From contig NC_011146.1 in assembly GCF_000020725.1 (NCBI RefSeq), forward strand, positions 3,285,501-3,349,500: DNA of 64,000 nt. Direction: 5' to 3'. This document shows, piece by piece, positions 51,260-64,000 of this stretch (position 1 is the first letter of the stretch; each line of letters starts with the position of its first letter). A program made the position numbers and the translations under genes. The notes beneath the pieces were generated by a model, which did not search any database, was not told the origin of the DNA, and saw only the letters and a program-made list of their open reading frames with translations. This stretch comes from Citrifermentans bemidjiense Bem (GTDB taxonomy: Bacteria; Desulfobacterota; Desulfuromonadia; Geobacterales; Geobacteraceae).

Positions 51260-53044
51260 ATGAAAAATAAAAGCGAAGCACCGAAAAGAGATAGAGCGAA
51301 GCAGGTTGCATCAGACGGCAAGTCGATGAAGTTTGAGCACTCCCGTCCCCAGTCACAAAAGCCATACAAGAAAGACGACTCAGCCAGAACCGAAGGCGCC
51401 GAGTCCAGCGCTACCCCCAAGTACTCCAAAAACACCTCAACTACAGCGCGCAAACCCAAAGCCGCCCAGACTGAGCGCACCGAAAGCACCCGCAGCTCCA
51501 GGGGCGAAACTCCCGCTGCAGCGTTTGGCTCACGTCCCGCCCGCCCGAAGGGAGATCGTTCGGCGGCGCCTCCCGCACCGGGCAAAGGCAGGGACCGTAA
51601 ACCGGCGGCAAAGACAGCCGGGAACAGACCGGAGAGGACGCCTGCTGGAAAGGGAGGAGCATCTTCCCGCGACGAGCGCCAGCCTACGCTGCGCAGCGGA
51701 CAGGTGCTGGAGCTGAACATTCTCGCTACCAACGACGAGGGCTTCGGCGTGGCCAACCACGAGGGGACCCGCGTGCTGGTGGCAGGGGGACTTCCGGGCG
51801 AGGTGCTGGTGGCGAAGATCACCTACGTCGGCCGCAGGGAAGCCTTCGCCCATACCATAAAGTGTCTGAAGCGTTCTCCGGACCGCAACCCCTCTCCCGC
51901 CTGCACCCTGGGACGGGTGTGCGACGGCTGCGGACTGATGCAGATGCGCTACCCGGCCCAGTTGGCATGGAAAAAGTCGCTGGTCGCCCGCCACTTCCGG
52001 AAATACCCCTCTCTTTTCGAGGTCGCCATCAGGGAAACCATCGGCTCGCCCAAGGAGCTTGGATATCGCAACACGGCAAAACTTGTCATTGCCGGGAAGA
52101 ACAACGATCCCGTCATCGGCATCTACCGTCGCAACACCCATGACGTCTTGCAGATCGAGGACTGCGCGCTGCACCACCCGCTGATCAATAAGGTGGTGAA
52201 GGCTGCCAAGGCCGGGATCAAGAAAGGAAAGGTGCAGATCTACAACCCCAAGAGCGAGATGGGGCTTTTGCGCTACCTGGTGGTTCGCGTGGCCGAAAAG
52301 ACCAATCAGGTCATGGTGGTTCTGGTGACGACGGACCAGGGTTACAACGAGATGCACCACCTGGCGAAGTTCATTCAGCAGGCGGTCCCGGAGGTCTCGG
52401 TGGTGGCGCAGAACATCAACACCTCGACCGGCAACGTGATCTTCGGCACCAAGGACCGCTCCATTACCAAGGCCCAGACGCTGAAGGCGTTCGTGGGTGA
52501 CAAGATCTTCAACCTTTCGCCCCACTCCTTCTTCCAGGTCAACAGCGGTGCCGCGCGCATCATCTATGAGAAGGTGCGGGAGCTGGCGAACCTGAAGGGG
52601 ACCGAGCGGGTCATCGACGTCTACTGCGGCATCGGCGGCATCTCGCTCTATCTCGCCGACCAGGCTCGCGAAGTGGTCGGGATCGAATTCGTCGAGGCAG
52701 CGGTCGCCGACGCCACCATCAACGCGGCACTGAACCACGTGGAGAACTGTCACTTCGAGGCCGGCGACGCCGTGCATCTGATTGACGAGATCGGGGAGGA
52801 AGGGGGCGCGGACCTGATCGTGCTCAACCCGCCGCGGAAAGGGTGCGACGAGAAGGTGTTGAGGAGCGTGGCCGCCATCAATCCCCCACGCATCATCTAC
52901 GTTTCCTGCTCGCCCGAAACGCTGGCGCGGGATCTGGACATCCTCTCCGGGCTCGGCTACCGCACCGTGGAGGTGCAGCCGGTGGACATGTTCCCGCAGA
53001 CGGTGCATGTCGAGGACGTGGCGCTTCTGGAAAAAAAGCAGTGA
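51260..53044 (+). CDS. rlmD: 23S rRNA (uracil-1939-C5)-methyltransferase RlmD-like, with long basic N-terminal tail
   Basis: A 594-residue RumA-type methyltransferase. A low-complexity K/R/S/A/P-rich tail of about 140 residues precedes a TRAM domain (about 145-200), the 4Fe-4S cysteines (CTLGRVCDGCGLMQ plus one in IEDCALHH), and the SAM domain (IDVYCGIGGISLYL, LNPPRKGCDE, catalytic Cys in YVSCSPETLARD). The tail is absent from E. coli RlmD (433 residues) and probably binds RNA; this is inference. RlmC-type or tRNA m5U54 specificity cannot be ruled out from sequence alone. It is followed by cca after 34 bases. Confidence 0.88.
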   Translation: MKNKSEAPKRDRAKQVASDGKSMKFEHSRPQSQKPYKKDDSARTEGAESSATPKYSKNTSTTARKPKAAQTERTESTRSSRGETPAAAFGSRPARPKGDRSAAPPAPGKGRDRKPAAKTAGNRPERTPAGKGGASSRDERQPTLRSGQVLELNILATNDEGFGVANHEGTRVLVAGGLPGEVLVAKITYVGRREAFAHTIKCLKRSPDRNPSPACTLGRVCDGCGLMQMRYPAQLAWKKSLVARHFRKYPSLFEVAIRETIGSPKELGYRNTAKLVIAGKNNDPVIGIYRRNTHDVLQIEDCALHHPLINKVVKAAKAGIKKGKVQIYNPKSEMGLLRYLVVRVAEKTNQVMVVLVTTDQGYNEMHHLAKFIQQAVPEVSVVAQNINTSTGNVIFGTKDRSITKAQTLKAFVGDKIFNLSPHSFFQVNSGAARIIYEKVRELANLKGTERVIDVYCGIGGISLYLADQAREVVGIEFVEAAVADATINAALNHVENCHFEAGDAVHLIDEIGEEGGADLIVLNPPRKGCDEKVLRSVAAINPPRIIYVSCSPETLARDLDILSGLGYRTVEVQPVDMFPQTVHVEDVALLEKKQ

Positions 53045-53078
53045 CAACAGCGGCAGTAATGCCGCTTCTAGGGCTGCC

Positions 53079-54278
53079 ATGGATGCTTTGATTCTACGAC
53101 TGAAGAAGTTCTTCCCTGCGTCCCTGCACTCCCGTATCTTCCTCACCGGCGGCATGGTGCGCGACTTCCTGCTGGGGGTCGCCTGCCAGGACGTCGATCT
53201 TGCCGCCGCGGTTACCGCGGCGGAACTCGCCTCTCTCGGTTTCCGCCTGGTCGAGTCCAAGAGCACCCCCAACATCTACTTCAGTTATCGTCAGGAATTC
53301 GGAAAGATCGAGGTCACCCGCCTGGAGTCGGTGGAGGAACTGACCTCCGATCTTTTCCGCCGCGATTTTCGGGTGAACGCCATGGCGATGAGCCTGGACG
53401 GCGCGCTCATCGACCCGCTTCACGGGAAGGCCGACCTGGAACAGCGCATCCTGAGCGCCTGCACCCAGACCAGCATCACCGACGACCCCTTGAGGATCTT
53501 CCGCGCTTTGCGCTTCGAATGCGAGGGGTGGCACCTGGACCGCGAGGCGGAGGCGCTCTTGGTATCGCTCGACTGGTCCGACGCGTTCGCAGCGATTCCC
53601 GTGGAGCGCTTCTCACAGGAGATGCTCAAGGCTTTGGCGAAGCCCGAGCCCGCTCATTTCTTCAGGCGCATGGTGGAGTTTGAGGCGGGGAGGAACTATC
53701 TGCCGGAGATCTTCGAAATGCAGCAGGTCATTGCCGGGCCGCCGCAGCACCACCCCGAGGGGGATCTGTTCACCCACTCGATGCAGACGCTGGAGCGGAT
53801 GGCTGCCCTGACCGATGACGTGACCGGCCGGTTCTGCGCGCTCTTCCATGATCTGGGAAAGCTTTATACCCCCAAAGACCAGCACCCGAAGCACCACGGC
53901 CACGATGCGCTCGGGGCCTCAGCTGCCGATGCTTTCTGCAAGAGGCTGCGCCTGCCGTCGGCGCTGCAGCGCGCGCTGAAAGCGACCAGCAAGCTGCATG
54001 ACACTGCGAACAAGTGGGAAGAGTTGAGGGACTCGACCAAGATCAGGCTGGCCGTCGACGCCGTCAAGGGGGGGATAGCGGAATTTCTGCCGCTTCAGGT
54101 TGCGGCGGACTGCGGCGGAAAGATGCCGGGGTGGGATGAGGCGCTCAGGGTGGCGGCGCTGAACGCCGCGCAGCTGGGGATCGGGCGGGAGATGCTGGAT
54201 AACAAAGAAGTCCCGCCGGAGAAGCTGCAGCAGATAATCATGCAGCTACGGGTGGAGGAGTTGAGAAGAAGTAGATGA
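53079..54278 (+). CDS. cca: CCA-adding-type tRNA nucleotidyltransferase with HD domain
   Basis: A 399-residue class II nucleotidyltransferase. Motif A is LTGGMVRDFLLG with catalytic acids in DVDLA; motif B/C is RRDFRVNAMAMSLDG and motif D/E ITDDPLRIFRALRF. The C-terminal half has an HD phosphohydrolase domain (GDLFTHSMQTLERM, ALFHDLGK), as in E. coli CCA enzyme. A-adding or CC-adding restriction cannot be excluded. Start at 53079; the first ATG after the rlmD stop with an AGGG upstream. Confidence 0.88.
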   Translation: MDALILRLKKFFPASLHSRIFLTGGMVRDFLLGVACQDVDLAAAVTAAELASLGFRLVESKSTPNIYFSYRQEFGKIEVTRLESVEELTSDLFRRDFRVNAMAMSLDGALIDPLHGKADLEQRILSACTQTSITDDPLRIFRALRFECEGWHLDREAEALLVSLDWSDAFAAIPVERFSQEMLKALAKPEPAHFFRRMVEFEAGRNYLPEIFEMQQVIAGPPQHHPEGDLFTHSMQTLERMAALTDDVTGRFCALFHDLGKLYTPKDQHPKHHGHDALGASAADAFCKRLRLPSALQRALKATSKLHDTANKWEELRDSTKIRLAVDAVKGGIAEFLPLQVAADCGGKMPGWDEALRVAALNAAQLGIGREMLDNKEVPPEKLQQIIMQLRVEELRRSR

Positions 54279-54287
54279 TTGGAATCT

Positions 54288-54429
54288 TCCCTCACCCTGT
54301 CCCTCTCCCAAAGGGCGAGGGGACGTAAGGGGTGGGTCCCTTCCCAAAGTCACCGGGGAATTGCGTGGATAACGCCCCCCCTCCCGCAAGGGGAGGGGGG
54401 ACCAAGAATCTTCCCAAAGAGGGAGGGGA
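54288..54429. repeat. Double GC-rich palindromic repeat after cca
   Basis: CCCTCTCCCAAAGGGCGAGGGG and CCCCCCTCCCGCAAGGGGAGGG units with GTAAGGGGTGGG between them; same family as 23440-23483, 40306-40346 and 47013-47084. It may act as the terminator between the convergent genes. Confidence 0.7.
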
Positions 54430-54449
54430 CGCAAGGGCAGCGTGTATCC

Positions 54450-55700
54450 TCAGATTTTCTCCGTGTCTCCGCGGCCGAGGGTTTTGGTTTTGCTCTTTTT
54501 GGTATGGTTCAGCCCGATCTTCGGTACTGAGCTGTCGTAGATCATGTCGAACATGTGCTCTATCCTGAAGAAGGCTGCCAGGACCGCGGGGTCGAAATGC
54601 GCGGCAGGATTGATCCTCTCATCCCCATCCCTGAATACGGCCACTGCTTCCTGATGGGTCATCGCCCCCTTGTAACTTCTCTTTGAGCGCAGCGCGTCGT
54701 AGACATCCGCCACCTTCACGATGCGCCCCCCTAAAGGAATCCTCTCCCCCCTCAGTCGTTTCGGATACCCCGTGCCGTCCCAGTTCTCGTGGTGGGCCAA
54801 GGCGATCTCGTGCGCGAGCCTGAGCCTCGGCGAATCCCCGATGATCTCGGAGCCAAAGGCAGGATGCTGCCGCATCAGTTGCATCTCCTTGGCGGTAAGC
54901 AGCCCCTTCTTGAGCAGGATCTCCGACGGTATCCTGATCTTCCCGACATCGTGCATCTGCGCCGATATCGAGATGTCCTGTATGAACTCTATGTTGAATC
55001 CCATGTTGGCGGCAAGGGCGCCCGAATAACGGTTGACTCTGACTATGTGTCTGCCGGTATCCTCTTCCGCGGCCTCGCAGGCACGGGCCAAGGCCTCGAT
55101 GGTGTAATTGAACGCCTGCTCGGTCTCGCGCATCCCGTTCGACACCGCCAAAAGCGACCCCATTACCACAGCCGCGCTCCGCAGCACGTCTGCGTCGTAT
55201 TCGGTGGCGTGGCCTGGGTAGTTGAAGGCCTCGATGACGCCGGCGGGCTTGCCGCTGATCCGGCAGCTCACGAAGTTCAGGATCGGCTCGGCCATCGCCG
55301 CCAGCACCTTGGGATGAAAGAAGGCCTGAAATTCCTCTACGCTGGAGCAGACCTCTTTCCAGTTGATGGCCACCACCTCGGCCCCTCCCTCCAGAAGAAC
55401 CAGACTGCTGGCATAGCTTGAACCGGTTTCGATGCAAATGACATCGGAACGCTCCACCAGCCGCTCGTGGCGCAAGTGAAAGACGCGGCCGTTGCAGCAG
55501 GCGGTGTCTGCGCTCTCGCTGGCGATGAGGATGCCCGAAGGACCGCGCACGCCGTTGCCGCCGAGGAGCTTGCCGAGGACTTCGCCGTAGAGTTCGTCGC
55601 TGGTGAACTTGCGGCGCGTCAATCCCTGCAGCGTCTCGTCTGTCAGTGCGACCAGATCAAGTGTCTGCCTGAGCGCCATGTGGCAAAGTTCTAGTGACAC
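54450..55700 (-). CDS. HD-GYP domain cyclic di-GMP phosphodiesterase with N-terminal GAF-like sensor
   Basis: A 416-residue soluble protein. Residues ~30-195 look like a GAF-type sensor without obvious ligand signature; an HD-GYP domain follows (about 205-380) with HIVRVNRYSGALA, the HD pair in QMHDVGKIRIPSEIL, HHENWDGTGYPKRLRGERIPL (the GYP motif) and VKVADVYDAL. Metal and c-di-GMP-binding residues appear complete, so it should hydrolyse c-di-GMP. The C-terminal tail is lysine-rich. Confidence 0.9.
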   Translation of the reverse strand: MSLELCHMALRQTLDLVALTDETLQGLTRRKFTSDELYGEVLGKLLGGNGVRGPSGILIASESADTACCNGRVFHLRHERLVERSDVICIETGSSYASSLVLLEGGAEVVAINWKEVCSSVEEFQAFFHPKVLAAMAEPILNFVSCRISGKPAGVIEAFNYPGHATEYDADVLRSAAVVMGSLLAVSNGMRETEQAFNYTIEALARACEAAEEDTGRHIVRVNRYSGALAANMGFNIEFIQDISISAQMHDVGKIRIPSEILLKKGLLTAKEMQLMRQHPAFGSEIIGDSPRLRLAHEIALAHHENWDGTGYPKRLRGERIPLGGRIVKVADVYDALRSKRSYKGAMTHQEAVAVFRDGDERINPAAHFDPAVLAAFFRIEHMFDMIYDSSVPKIGLNHTKKSKTKTLGRGDTEKI

Positions 55701-55816
55701 GGTTACTCCTGGTTCTGTCTGAGGATGAGGGCTTTATTGTTATATCGGATCGGGGGGGAAACTTCAAACCCGGAAAACCGTCTACGAAAGATGAAAATCG
55801 GAGGGTTGTTGAAGCA

Positions 55817-55935
55817 AAAGGCATCGCACACGGATTTAACGGATAACGCGGATAACGGCAGATTAAGCTAGAGCACGGTTTTGCCTGATCCGAAATTATC
55901 GTTTTTGATCCGCGTCATCCGCGTGCGATGCCTTT
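55817..55935. repeat. Palindromic dispersed element, copy 3
   Basis: AAAGGCATCGCACACGGAT and ATCCGCGTGCGATGCCTTT are inverted ends; internal CGGATAACGCGGATAACGG and CCGCGTCATCCG also pair. It is the most regular of the three copies in the window. Confidence 0.75.
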
Positions 55936-55942
55936 CAGGTTG

Positions 55943-55972
55943 AAAAAAAAGGCCCGGCGTTTCCGCCGGGCC
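55943..55972 (-). terminator. Rho-independent terminator of the kor operon
   Basis: On the minus strand GGCCCGGCG / CGCCGGGCC with a GAAA loop is followed by eight T, 27 bases after the korC stop. Confidence 0.95.
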
Positions 55973-55999
55973 CTTCGATGCTGCCTGTGTGAGCTAAGA

Positions 56000-56548
56000 C
56001 TAGGCGCGTGCAGCGATCGCCTTCTCGTAACCCATCTGGAACGCCTTCTTGTTCAGCTCGACGAAGGCCTCCGGAACGCGGGCGAGAACTGCCTTCTCGG
56101 CGCCTTCCTTGGTAACGACTTCGGTCAGTGCCACCATGGCGCCCAGCGCCACGATGTTCGCGACGATCTCGCGGCCGACTTCGTTCTTCGCGGTGTTGAT
56201 GATCGGGAAGGCGACGGTCTTGAATTTCCCCGCCGGCACTCTCTTCACCAGGTCCGAATCGATCAGCAGTACCCCGCCTTCCTTCAGGTCGTGGGAGTAC
56301 TTGTCGGCGGCTTCCTGGGTCAGCGCCAAGAGCGCGTCAACCACGGTTGCCTTCGGGTAGTCGATAAGGGTATCGGAGATGATAACCTCCGACTTGGATG
56401 CACCACCCCTTGCCTCGGGGCCGTAGCTCTGGGACTGTACTGCCTGCTTGCCGTCGTAGATGGAAGCGGCTTCGGCCATGATGACACCGGCAAGGATGAG
56501 ACCCTGCCCGCCAGCCCCGGAAAATCTGATTTCATATCTCTGAGACAT
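56000..56548 (-). CDS. korC: 2-oxoglutarate:ferredoxin oxidoreductase gamma subunit
   Basis: A 182-residue gamma subunit of a 2-oxoacid:acceptor oxidoreductase: RFSGAGGQGLILAGVIMAEAA, QSQSYGPEARGGASKSEVIIS and the ALGAMVALTEVV region are diagnostic. It completes the four-subunit enzyme that converts 2-oxoglutarate plus CoA to succinyl-CoA with reduction of ferredoxin. Last gene of the korDABC cluster, 20 bases after korB. Confidence 0.94.
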   Translation of the reverse strand: MSQRYEIRFSGAGGQGLILAGVIMAEAASIYDGKQAVQSQSYGPEARGGASKSEVIISDTLIDYPKATVVDALLALTQEAADKYSHDLKEGGVLLIDSDLVKRVPAGKFKTVAFPIINTAKNEVGREIVANIVALGAMVALTEVVTKEGAEKAVLARVPEAFVELNKKAFQMGYEKAIAARA

Positions 56549-56568
56549 CTGAGGTTCTCCTCCTTTGG

Positions 56569-57381
56569 TTATTTCTTGGCGCGCTCGATGACCTTCGCGT
56601 ACTCGTCAGTGTAGTTGGGCCTTTCTTCCTTGTACAGAACGCCGGTGAGGATCTTGCCTTCGAGCTGCTCGGCAGTCATCTTCTCGGCAGCCTTGACGGG
56701 AACAGCTACGTCCTTCAGGCGGTTCATCATCTCGATGACCGACTTGAACTTGTTGCGGCGGCCATAGGTGGTCGGGCAGTCGTCCAGGATCTCGACTACC
56801 GAGAACCCTTTGTGCTGCACGGCCTCGACGATCAGCTTGTCGATCTGGGTCGCGTGGTATGCGGTGCCGCGGGCAACGAAGGTTGCGCCGGCGCCGATGG
56901 CAAGCTTGGCGACGTCGAATGCCGGGTCAGGGTTGCCGTACACGGTGGTCGACGCCTTGGCGCCGGTCGGGGTGCACGGGGAGAACTGGCCGCCGGTCAT
57001 GCCGTAGATGTTGTTGTTCATGATGATGTAGGTCATGTCGATGTTTCTGCGGCAGGCGTGGATGAAGTGGTTACCGCCGATGGCGGTACCGTCGCCGTCG
57101 CCGCCGACGAGAATCACGTTCATCTCGGGTTTCGCCATCTTGACGCCGGTGGCGAAAGCAGCTGCACGGCCGTGTGCGGTGTGCAGGGTGCAGAAGTCGA
57201 GGTAGCCGGGAAGACGGGAAGCGCAGCCGATACCGGAAACGATAGCGGTGTTGTTCTTCTCGAGGCCCAGGGTGTCGATGGCGCGGATCAGACCCTTCAT
57301 GACGATGCCGTGACCGCAACCGGGGCACCAGATGTGCGGCAGCTTGCCAGGACGGATGTACTTATCGTAATCAAAAGACAT
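56569..57381 (-). CDS. korB: 2-oxoglutarate:ferredoxin oxidoreductase beta subunit (TPP-binding)
   Basis: A 270-residue thiamine-diphosphate subunit: HIWCPGCGHGIVMKGL, the TPP/Mg motif GDGDGTAIGGNHFIHACRRN and NNNIYGMTGGQFSPCTP. The form without its own ferredoxin domain fits a separate delta subunit. Overlap with korA is avoided by a single base gap, indicating tight coupling. Confidence 0.95.
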   Translation of the reverse strand: MSFDYDKYIRPGKLPHIWCPGCGHGIVMKGLIRAIDTLGLEKNNTAIVSGIGCASRLPGYLDFCTLHTAHGRAAAFATGVKMAKPEMNVILVGGDGDGTAIGGNHFIHACRRNIDMTYIIMNNNIYGMTGGQFSPCTPTGAKASTTVYGNPDPAFDVAKLAIGAGATFVARGTAYHATQIDKLIVEAVQHKGFSVVEILDDCPTTYGRRNKFKSVIEMMNRLKDVAVPVKAAEKMTAEQLEGKILTGVLYKEERPNYTDEYAKVIERAKK

Positions 57382-57382
57382 G

Positions 57383-58522
57383 TTACTTGACCTCCTTGAT
57401 CTTTTCGAGGATCTGCCCCGGGTTGATCGGCTCGCCGTCGACGCGGAAGATGCCGGAAACCGACGCCTTGCCCTGTGCGCAACGCTGTACTTCCTGGGTG
57501 CACATGCCGAGGTTCATTTCGGGGGTGATGATCGCTTTCGCCTTCCCGGCGATGGCGGCAATCTGCTTGTCCGGGAAGGGCCAGAAGGTCTTGATCCTGA
57601 AGAGGCCGGCCTTGATCCCCTGCTTCCTGGCCTCGTTGACTGCGAACCTTGCGGAGCGCGAGGTGGAGCCGTAGGCTACGACCACGACCTCGGCGTCGGC
57701 CAGTTCGTACTCTTCGAAGGTCACGATGTCGTCGACATTAGCTTCGACTTTACGGACCTGACGCTCTTCCTCGGCCTGTACCAGTGCTGCCTTGGTGGTC
57801 GGGAAGCCGTCCTCGGCCTTGTTGAGGCCGGTTACGTGGAAGCGGTAATCGGAACCGAAAGCGGCCAGCGGGGGTACGTCGCCGAATTTGGTGTCGTACG
57901 GCTTGTACTCTGCCGGAGAGACGCTCGGAGCGGTGCGGTTGATGACTTCCATCTCGCCCGGCTCCGGGAACACGATGCGCTCGCGCATGTGGGCAACGAT
58001 CTCGTCGGGCATGACCATTACCGGGGTGCGGTATTTTTCGGCCAGGTTGAAGGCGCGGACCGTCTCCTCGAACAGCTCCTGAACGGAAGCCGGAACCAGG
58101 CAGATGGCGGGGTGGTCACCGTGGGTGCCCCACTTGGCGCACATCACGTCGGACTGGGAAGGGCCGGTCGGCATGCCGGTGGACGGGCCGCCCCTCATGA
58201 CGTTGACGATGACGACCGGGGTCTCGGCGATGCAGGCGTAACCGATGAGCTCCTGCTTCAGGGAGAGGCCGGGGCCCGAGGTAGCGGTGAGAACTTTCGC
58301 ACCGGTAAGGGACGCGCCGATGACGGAAGCCATCGCGCCGATCTCGTCTTCCATCTGGATGAATTTGCCGCCGATTTTCGGAAGCTCTATGGAGAGAACT
58401 TCTGCAACTTCGGTGGAGGGTGTAATCGGATAACCGCCGAAGAAAGTGCACCCGGCATACAATGCACCCTGTGCGGCAGCTTCGTTCCCCTGAAGGAATG
58501 CAACTTTTTTAGCCACTTTCAA
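57383..58522 (-). CDS. korA: 2-oxoglutarate:ferredoxin oxidoreductase alpha subunit
   Basis: A 379-residue alpha subunit: FLQGNEAAAQGALYAGCTFFGGYPITPSTE at the N-terminus, TATSGPGLSLKQELIGYA and RGGPSTGMPTGPSQSD, which surround the substrate and TPP pyrimidine. The sequence is of the 2-oxoglutarate/VorB-like group; position next to mdh and icd makes 2-oxoglutarate the likely substrate. Confidence 0.94.
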   Translation of the reverse strand: MKVAKKVAFLQGNEAAAQGALYAGCTFFGGYPITPSTEVAEVLSIELPKIGGKFIQMEDEIGAMASVIGASLTGAKVLTATSGPGLSLKQELIGYACIAETPVVIVNVMRGGPSTGMPTGPSQSDVMCAKWGTHGDHPAICLVPASVQELFEETVRAFNLAEKYRTPVMVMPDEIVAHMRERIVFPEPGEMEVINRTAPSVSPAEYKPYDTKFGDVPPLAAFGSDYRFHVTGLNKAEDGFPTTKAALVQAEEERQVRKVEANVDDIVTFEEYELADAEVVVVAYGSTSRSARFAVNEARKQGIKAGLFRIKTFWPFPDKQIAAIAGKAKAIITPEMNLGMCTQEVQRCAQGKASVSGIFRVDGEPINPGQILEKIKEVK

Positions 58523-58538
58523 TACCTCCTAAGAATAA

Positions 58539-58733
58539 TTAAGCCGTTACTTTGATTGCAAAATCAGGGCATCTAAGCTCGCACTGCATGCACTTGATGC
58601 AAGCCTCAAGGTTCTTGACGCTTGCCACGAAACCCTTCATTTCCAAGACTTTGGTAGGGCAAAATTCCACACAGATGTGGCACCCTTTGCAGTACTTCTC
58701 GATTATCTCGATTGTCGGCAGTTTTTTCTCCAT
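58539..58733 (-). CDS. korD: 2-oxoglutarate:ferredoxin oxidoreductase delta subunit (2x4Fe-4S ferredoxin)
   Basis: A 64-residue ferredoxin-like subunit with two cluster motifs, CKGCHICVEFCP and CIKCMQCELRCP. It passes electrons from the TPP subunit to soluble ferredoxin. It heads the korDABC cluster; an AAAGGAGCT ribosome-binding site precedes the start. Confidence 0.94.
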   Translation of the reverse strand: MEKKLPTIEIIEKYCKGCHICVEFCPTKVLEMKGFVASVKNLEACIKCMQCELRCPDFAIKVTA

Positions 58734-58845
58734 CCACGTAGCTCCTTTGACTTAAAGGCCCTTTCGGGCTGTGCAAAAATGGGTTTATAACACATGCTGT
58801 AAACAAAATGCAAGCGACGCTGACCGGCACCTTGGCTCTGCCTCG

Positions 58846-58882
58846 AAAAAAAGGGGTAAGGAGGGGACACCTCCTTACCCCC
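58846..58882 (-). terminator. Rho-independent terminator after mdh
   Basis: On the minus strand GGGGTAAGGAGG / CCTCCTTACCCC with a five-base loop is followed by seven T. It separates icd-mdh from the kor cluster. Confidence 0.95.
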
Positions 58883-58906
58883 TGGCAAAGCGTGTTCAGC
58901 CTCCGA

Positions 58907-62548
<3,642 letters not shown>

Positions 62549-63241
62549 TCAGTGCAGCGGGTGTTCCTGGGCGTAGCGCCTGGCCTCGGAGATGTCGTCG
62601 CGCCCCTGGTTGCGGGGGATGCGCAGCACCTGGCCGGGCCAGATGTGCCTTGGGTCCCGGATCTGGTCCCGGTTGGCGCGGTAGAGAAGCGGCCATAGGA
62701 CGCGGTCGCCGTAGACCTCGGGACGCGAGGCAATGAGGGGGAGGGATTCGCCCCTTCTCACCGTGTAGGAGGCGACGAGTTGCGGCTCCTTTTGAGGCTT
62801 GGGTTTTCTGCGCTCGACCTCAGCCGCCTCACGCTTCGCCCTCTCTTCGGCGGCGGCTTTCGCCCGGGCCCGCCGATCCGCTTCCTCCAGCGCCTTTTTC
62901 TCACGTTCGGCGCGCCGCTTTTCCTCTTCGGCCCGCTCGCGCGCGGCCTGCTCACGCGCCTTTTCCTCGTTGAGGGTCTTTTCCAGCAGCTCGGCCTTCA
63001 AGAGGGTCAGCTCGAAGTAGCGATCCGCCTCCTCGCGCTCGTTGGCCAAAAGCAGCGAGTCCCCTTTGAAAAAGGCCTGCAGCGTGCCGGCGTACTCGTT
63101 CGGGTGCAGCCGCTCGCCCCCTTGGAGCCTCAGCTGTTCGAGCCTCGCGCTCGCCTCATCGCGAAAACGCGGCGGCTGCGTTGCGCAGGCCGCCGCTGAA
63201 ATGACGAGCAAAAGAGTTATGAACCGGACGGCGAGCTTCAA
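62549..63241 (-). CDS. LysM-domain lipoprotein with long helical segment
   Basis: A 230-residue envelope protein. The signal peptide ends in a lipobox (VISAAAC-A), so it is probably lipid-anchored. Residues ~75-150 are a charged E/K/R/A-rich coiled coil similar to TolA-type spacers, followed by a C-terminal LysM-like domain (YTVRRGESLPLIASRPEVYGD, NRDQIRDPRHIWPGQVLRIP) that should bind peptidoglycan. It starts 8 bases after aspS and is likely co-transcribed with it. Confidence 0.85.
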   Translation of the reverse strand: MKLAVRFITLLLVISAAACATQPPRFRDEASARLEQLRLQGGERLHPNEYAGTLQAFFKGDSLLLANEREEADRYFELTLLKAELLEKTLNEEKAREQAARERAEEEKRRAEREKKALEEADRRARAKAAAEERAKREAAEVERRKPKPQKEPQLVASYTVRRGESLPLIASRPEVYGDRVLWPLLYRANRDQIRDPRHIWPGQVLRIPRNQGRDDISEARRYAQEHPLH

Positions 63242-63249
63242 CAGCCCCC

Positions 63250-64000
<751 letters not shown>

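Noticed and set aside
58539-58733. CKGCH in KorD looks like a haem-binding CX2CH motif
   Set aside because: The protein has no signal peptide and the cysteines form two standard 4Fe-4S ferredoxin motifs (CX2CX2CX3CP).

Overview
The window looks like a chromosomal segment of a Geobacter-type Desulfuromonadales bacterium. The main reasons are three very large periplasmic multiheme c-type cytochromes (8, 25 and 27 haem motifs, including the CX4CH/CX2CH pairs typical of Geobacter), a complete set of genes for part of an anaerobic TCA cycle (monomeric isocitrate dehydrogenase, malate dehydrogenase, four-subunit 2-oxoacid:ferredoxin oxidoreductase), chemoreceptors, c-di-GMP proteins, a sigma-54 style gltB promoter and a PEP-CTERM protein. 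Coding density and GC are high except in parts of 27-35 kb.

Layout. 0-8 kb: the end of a chemoreceptor carrying a PilZ domain, a YkgJ-type cysteine-cluster protein, a cupin, a second chemoreceptor with a perfect sigma-28 promoter, an Lrp-lysA pair, a SPOR protein, and three small genes (CsbD-like, a secreted Cys-rich protein, a zinc ribbon). 8.4-18.5 kb: a FIST sensor with a hybrid histidine kinase, then gltBD. 18.9-26.2 kb: a fibronectin-III-like protein, a 25-haem cytochrome followed by its likely haem-attachment machinery (ResB and CcsA), and a PEP-CTERM protein. 26.3-30.1 kb: an orphan modA, a broken radical-SAM/RiPP-like gene, and a divergent HxlR-qorB pair.

30.2-46.1 kb is a mosaic accessory region. 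It holds a REP-associated tyrosine transposase (RAYT) with 30-bp inverted ends, several solo copies of its right end, duplicated fragments of an alginate-export porin gene, a duplicated 5-prime part of an EamA transporter gene, IS21 and RAYT remnants, a LysR regulator, an octahaem cytochrome gene interrupted in frame by a single UGA, trmO, and a 27-haem cytochrome with a small secreted partner. Two identical 35-bp hairpin repeats bracket this last cytochrome module, one of them being the terminator of tRNA-fMet.

46.2-64 kb is conserved core: rlmB, pyrF, proS, ispG, rlmD, cca, an HD-GYP phosphodiesterase, korDABC, mdh, icd, a LysM lipoprotein and the 3-prime end of aspS. Icd, Mdh and Kor are the NADPH-, NADH- and ferredoxin-producing steps that supply electrons to the respiratory cytochromes encoded elsewhere in the window.

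The most unusual observation is the octahaem cytochrome gene: its UGA at codon 115 is followed, 22 nt downstream, by a hairpin with the geometry of a bacterial SECIS element, and the remaining 1,037 codons are open with seven intact haem sites. It is either a selenocysteine-containing multihaem cytochrome or a very recent nonsense mutant.
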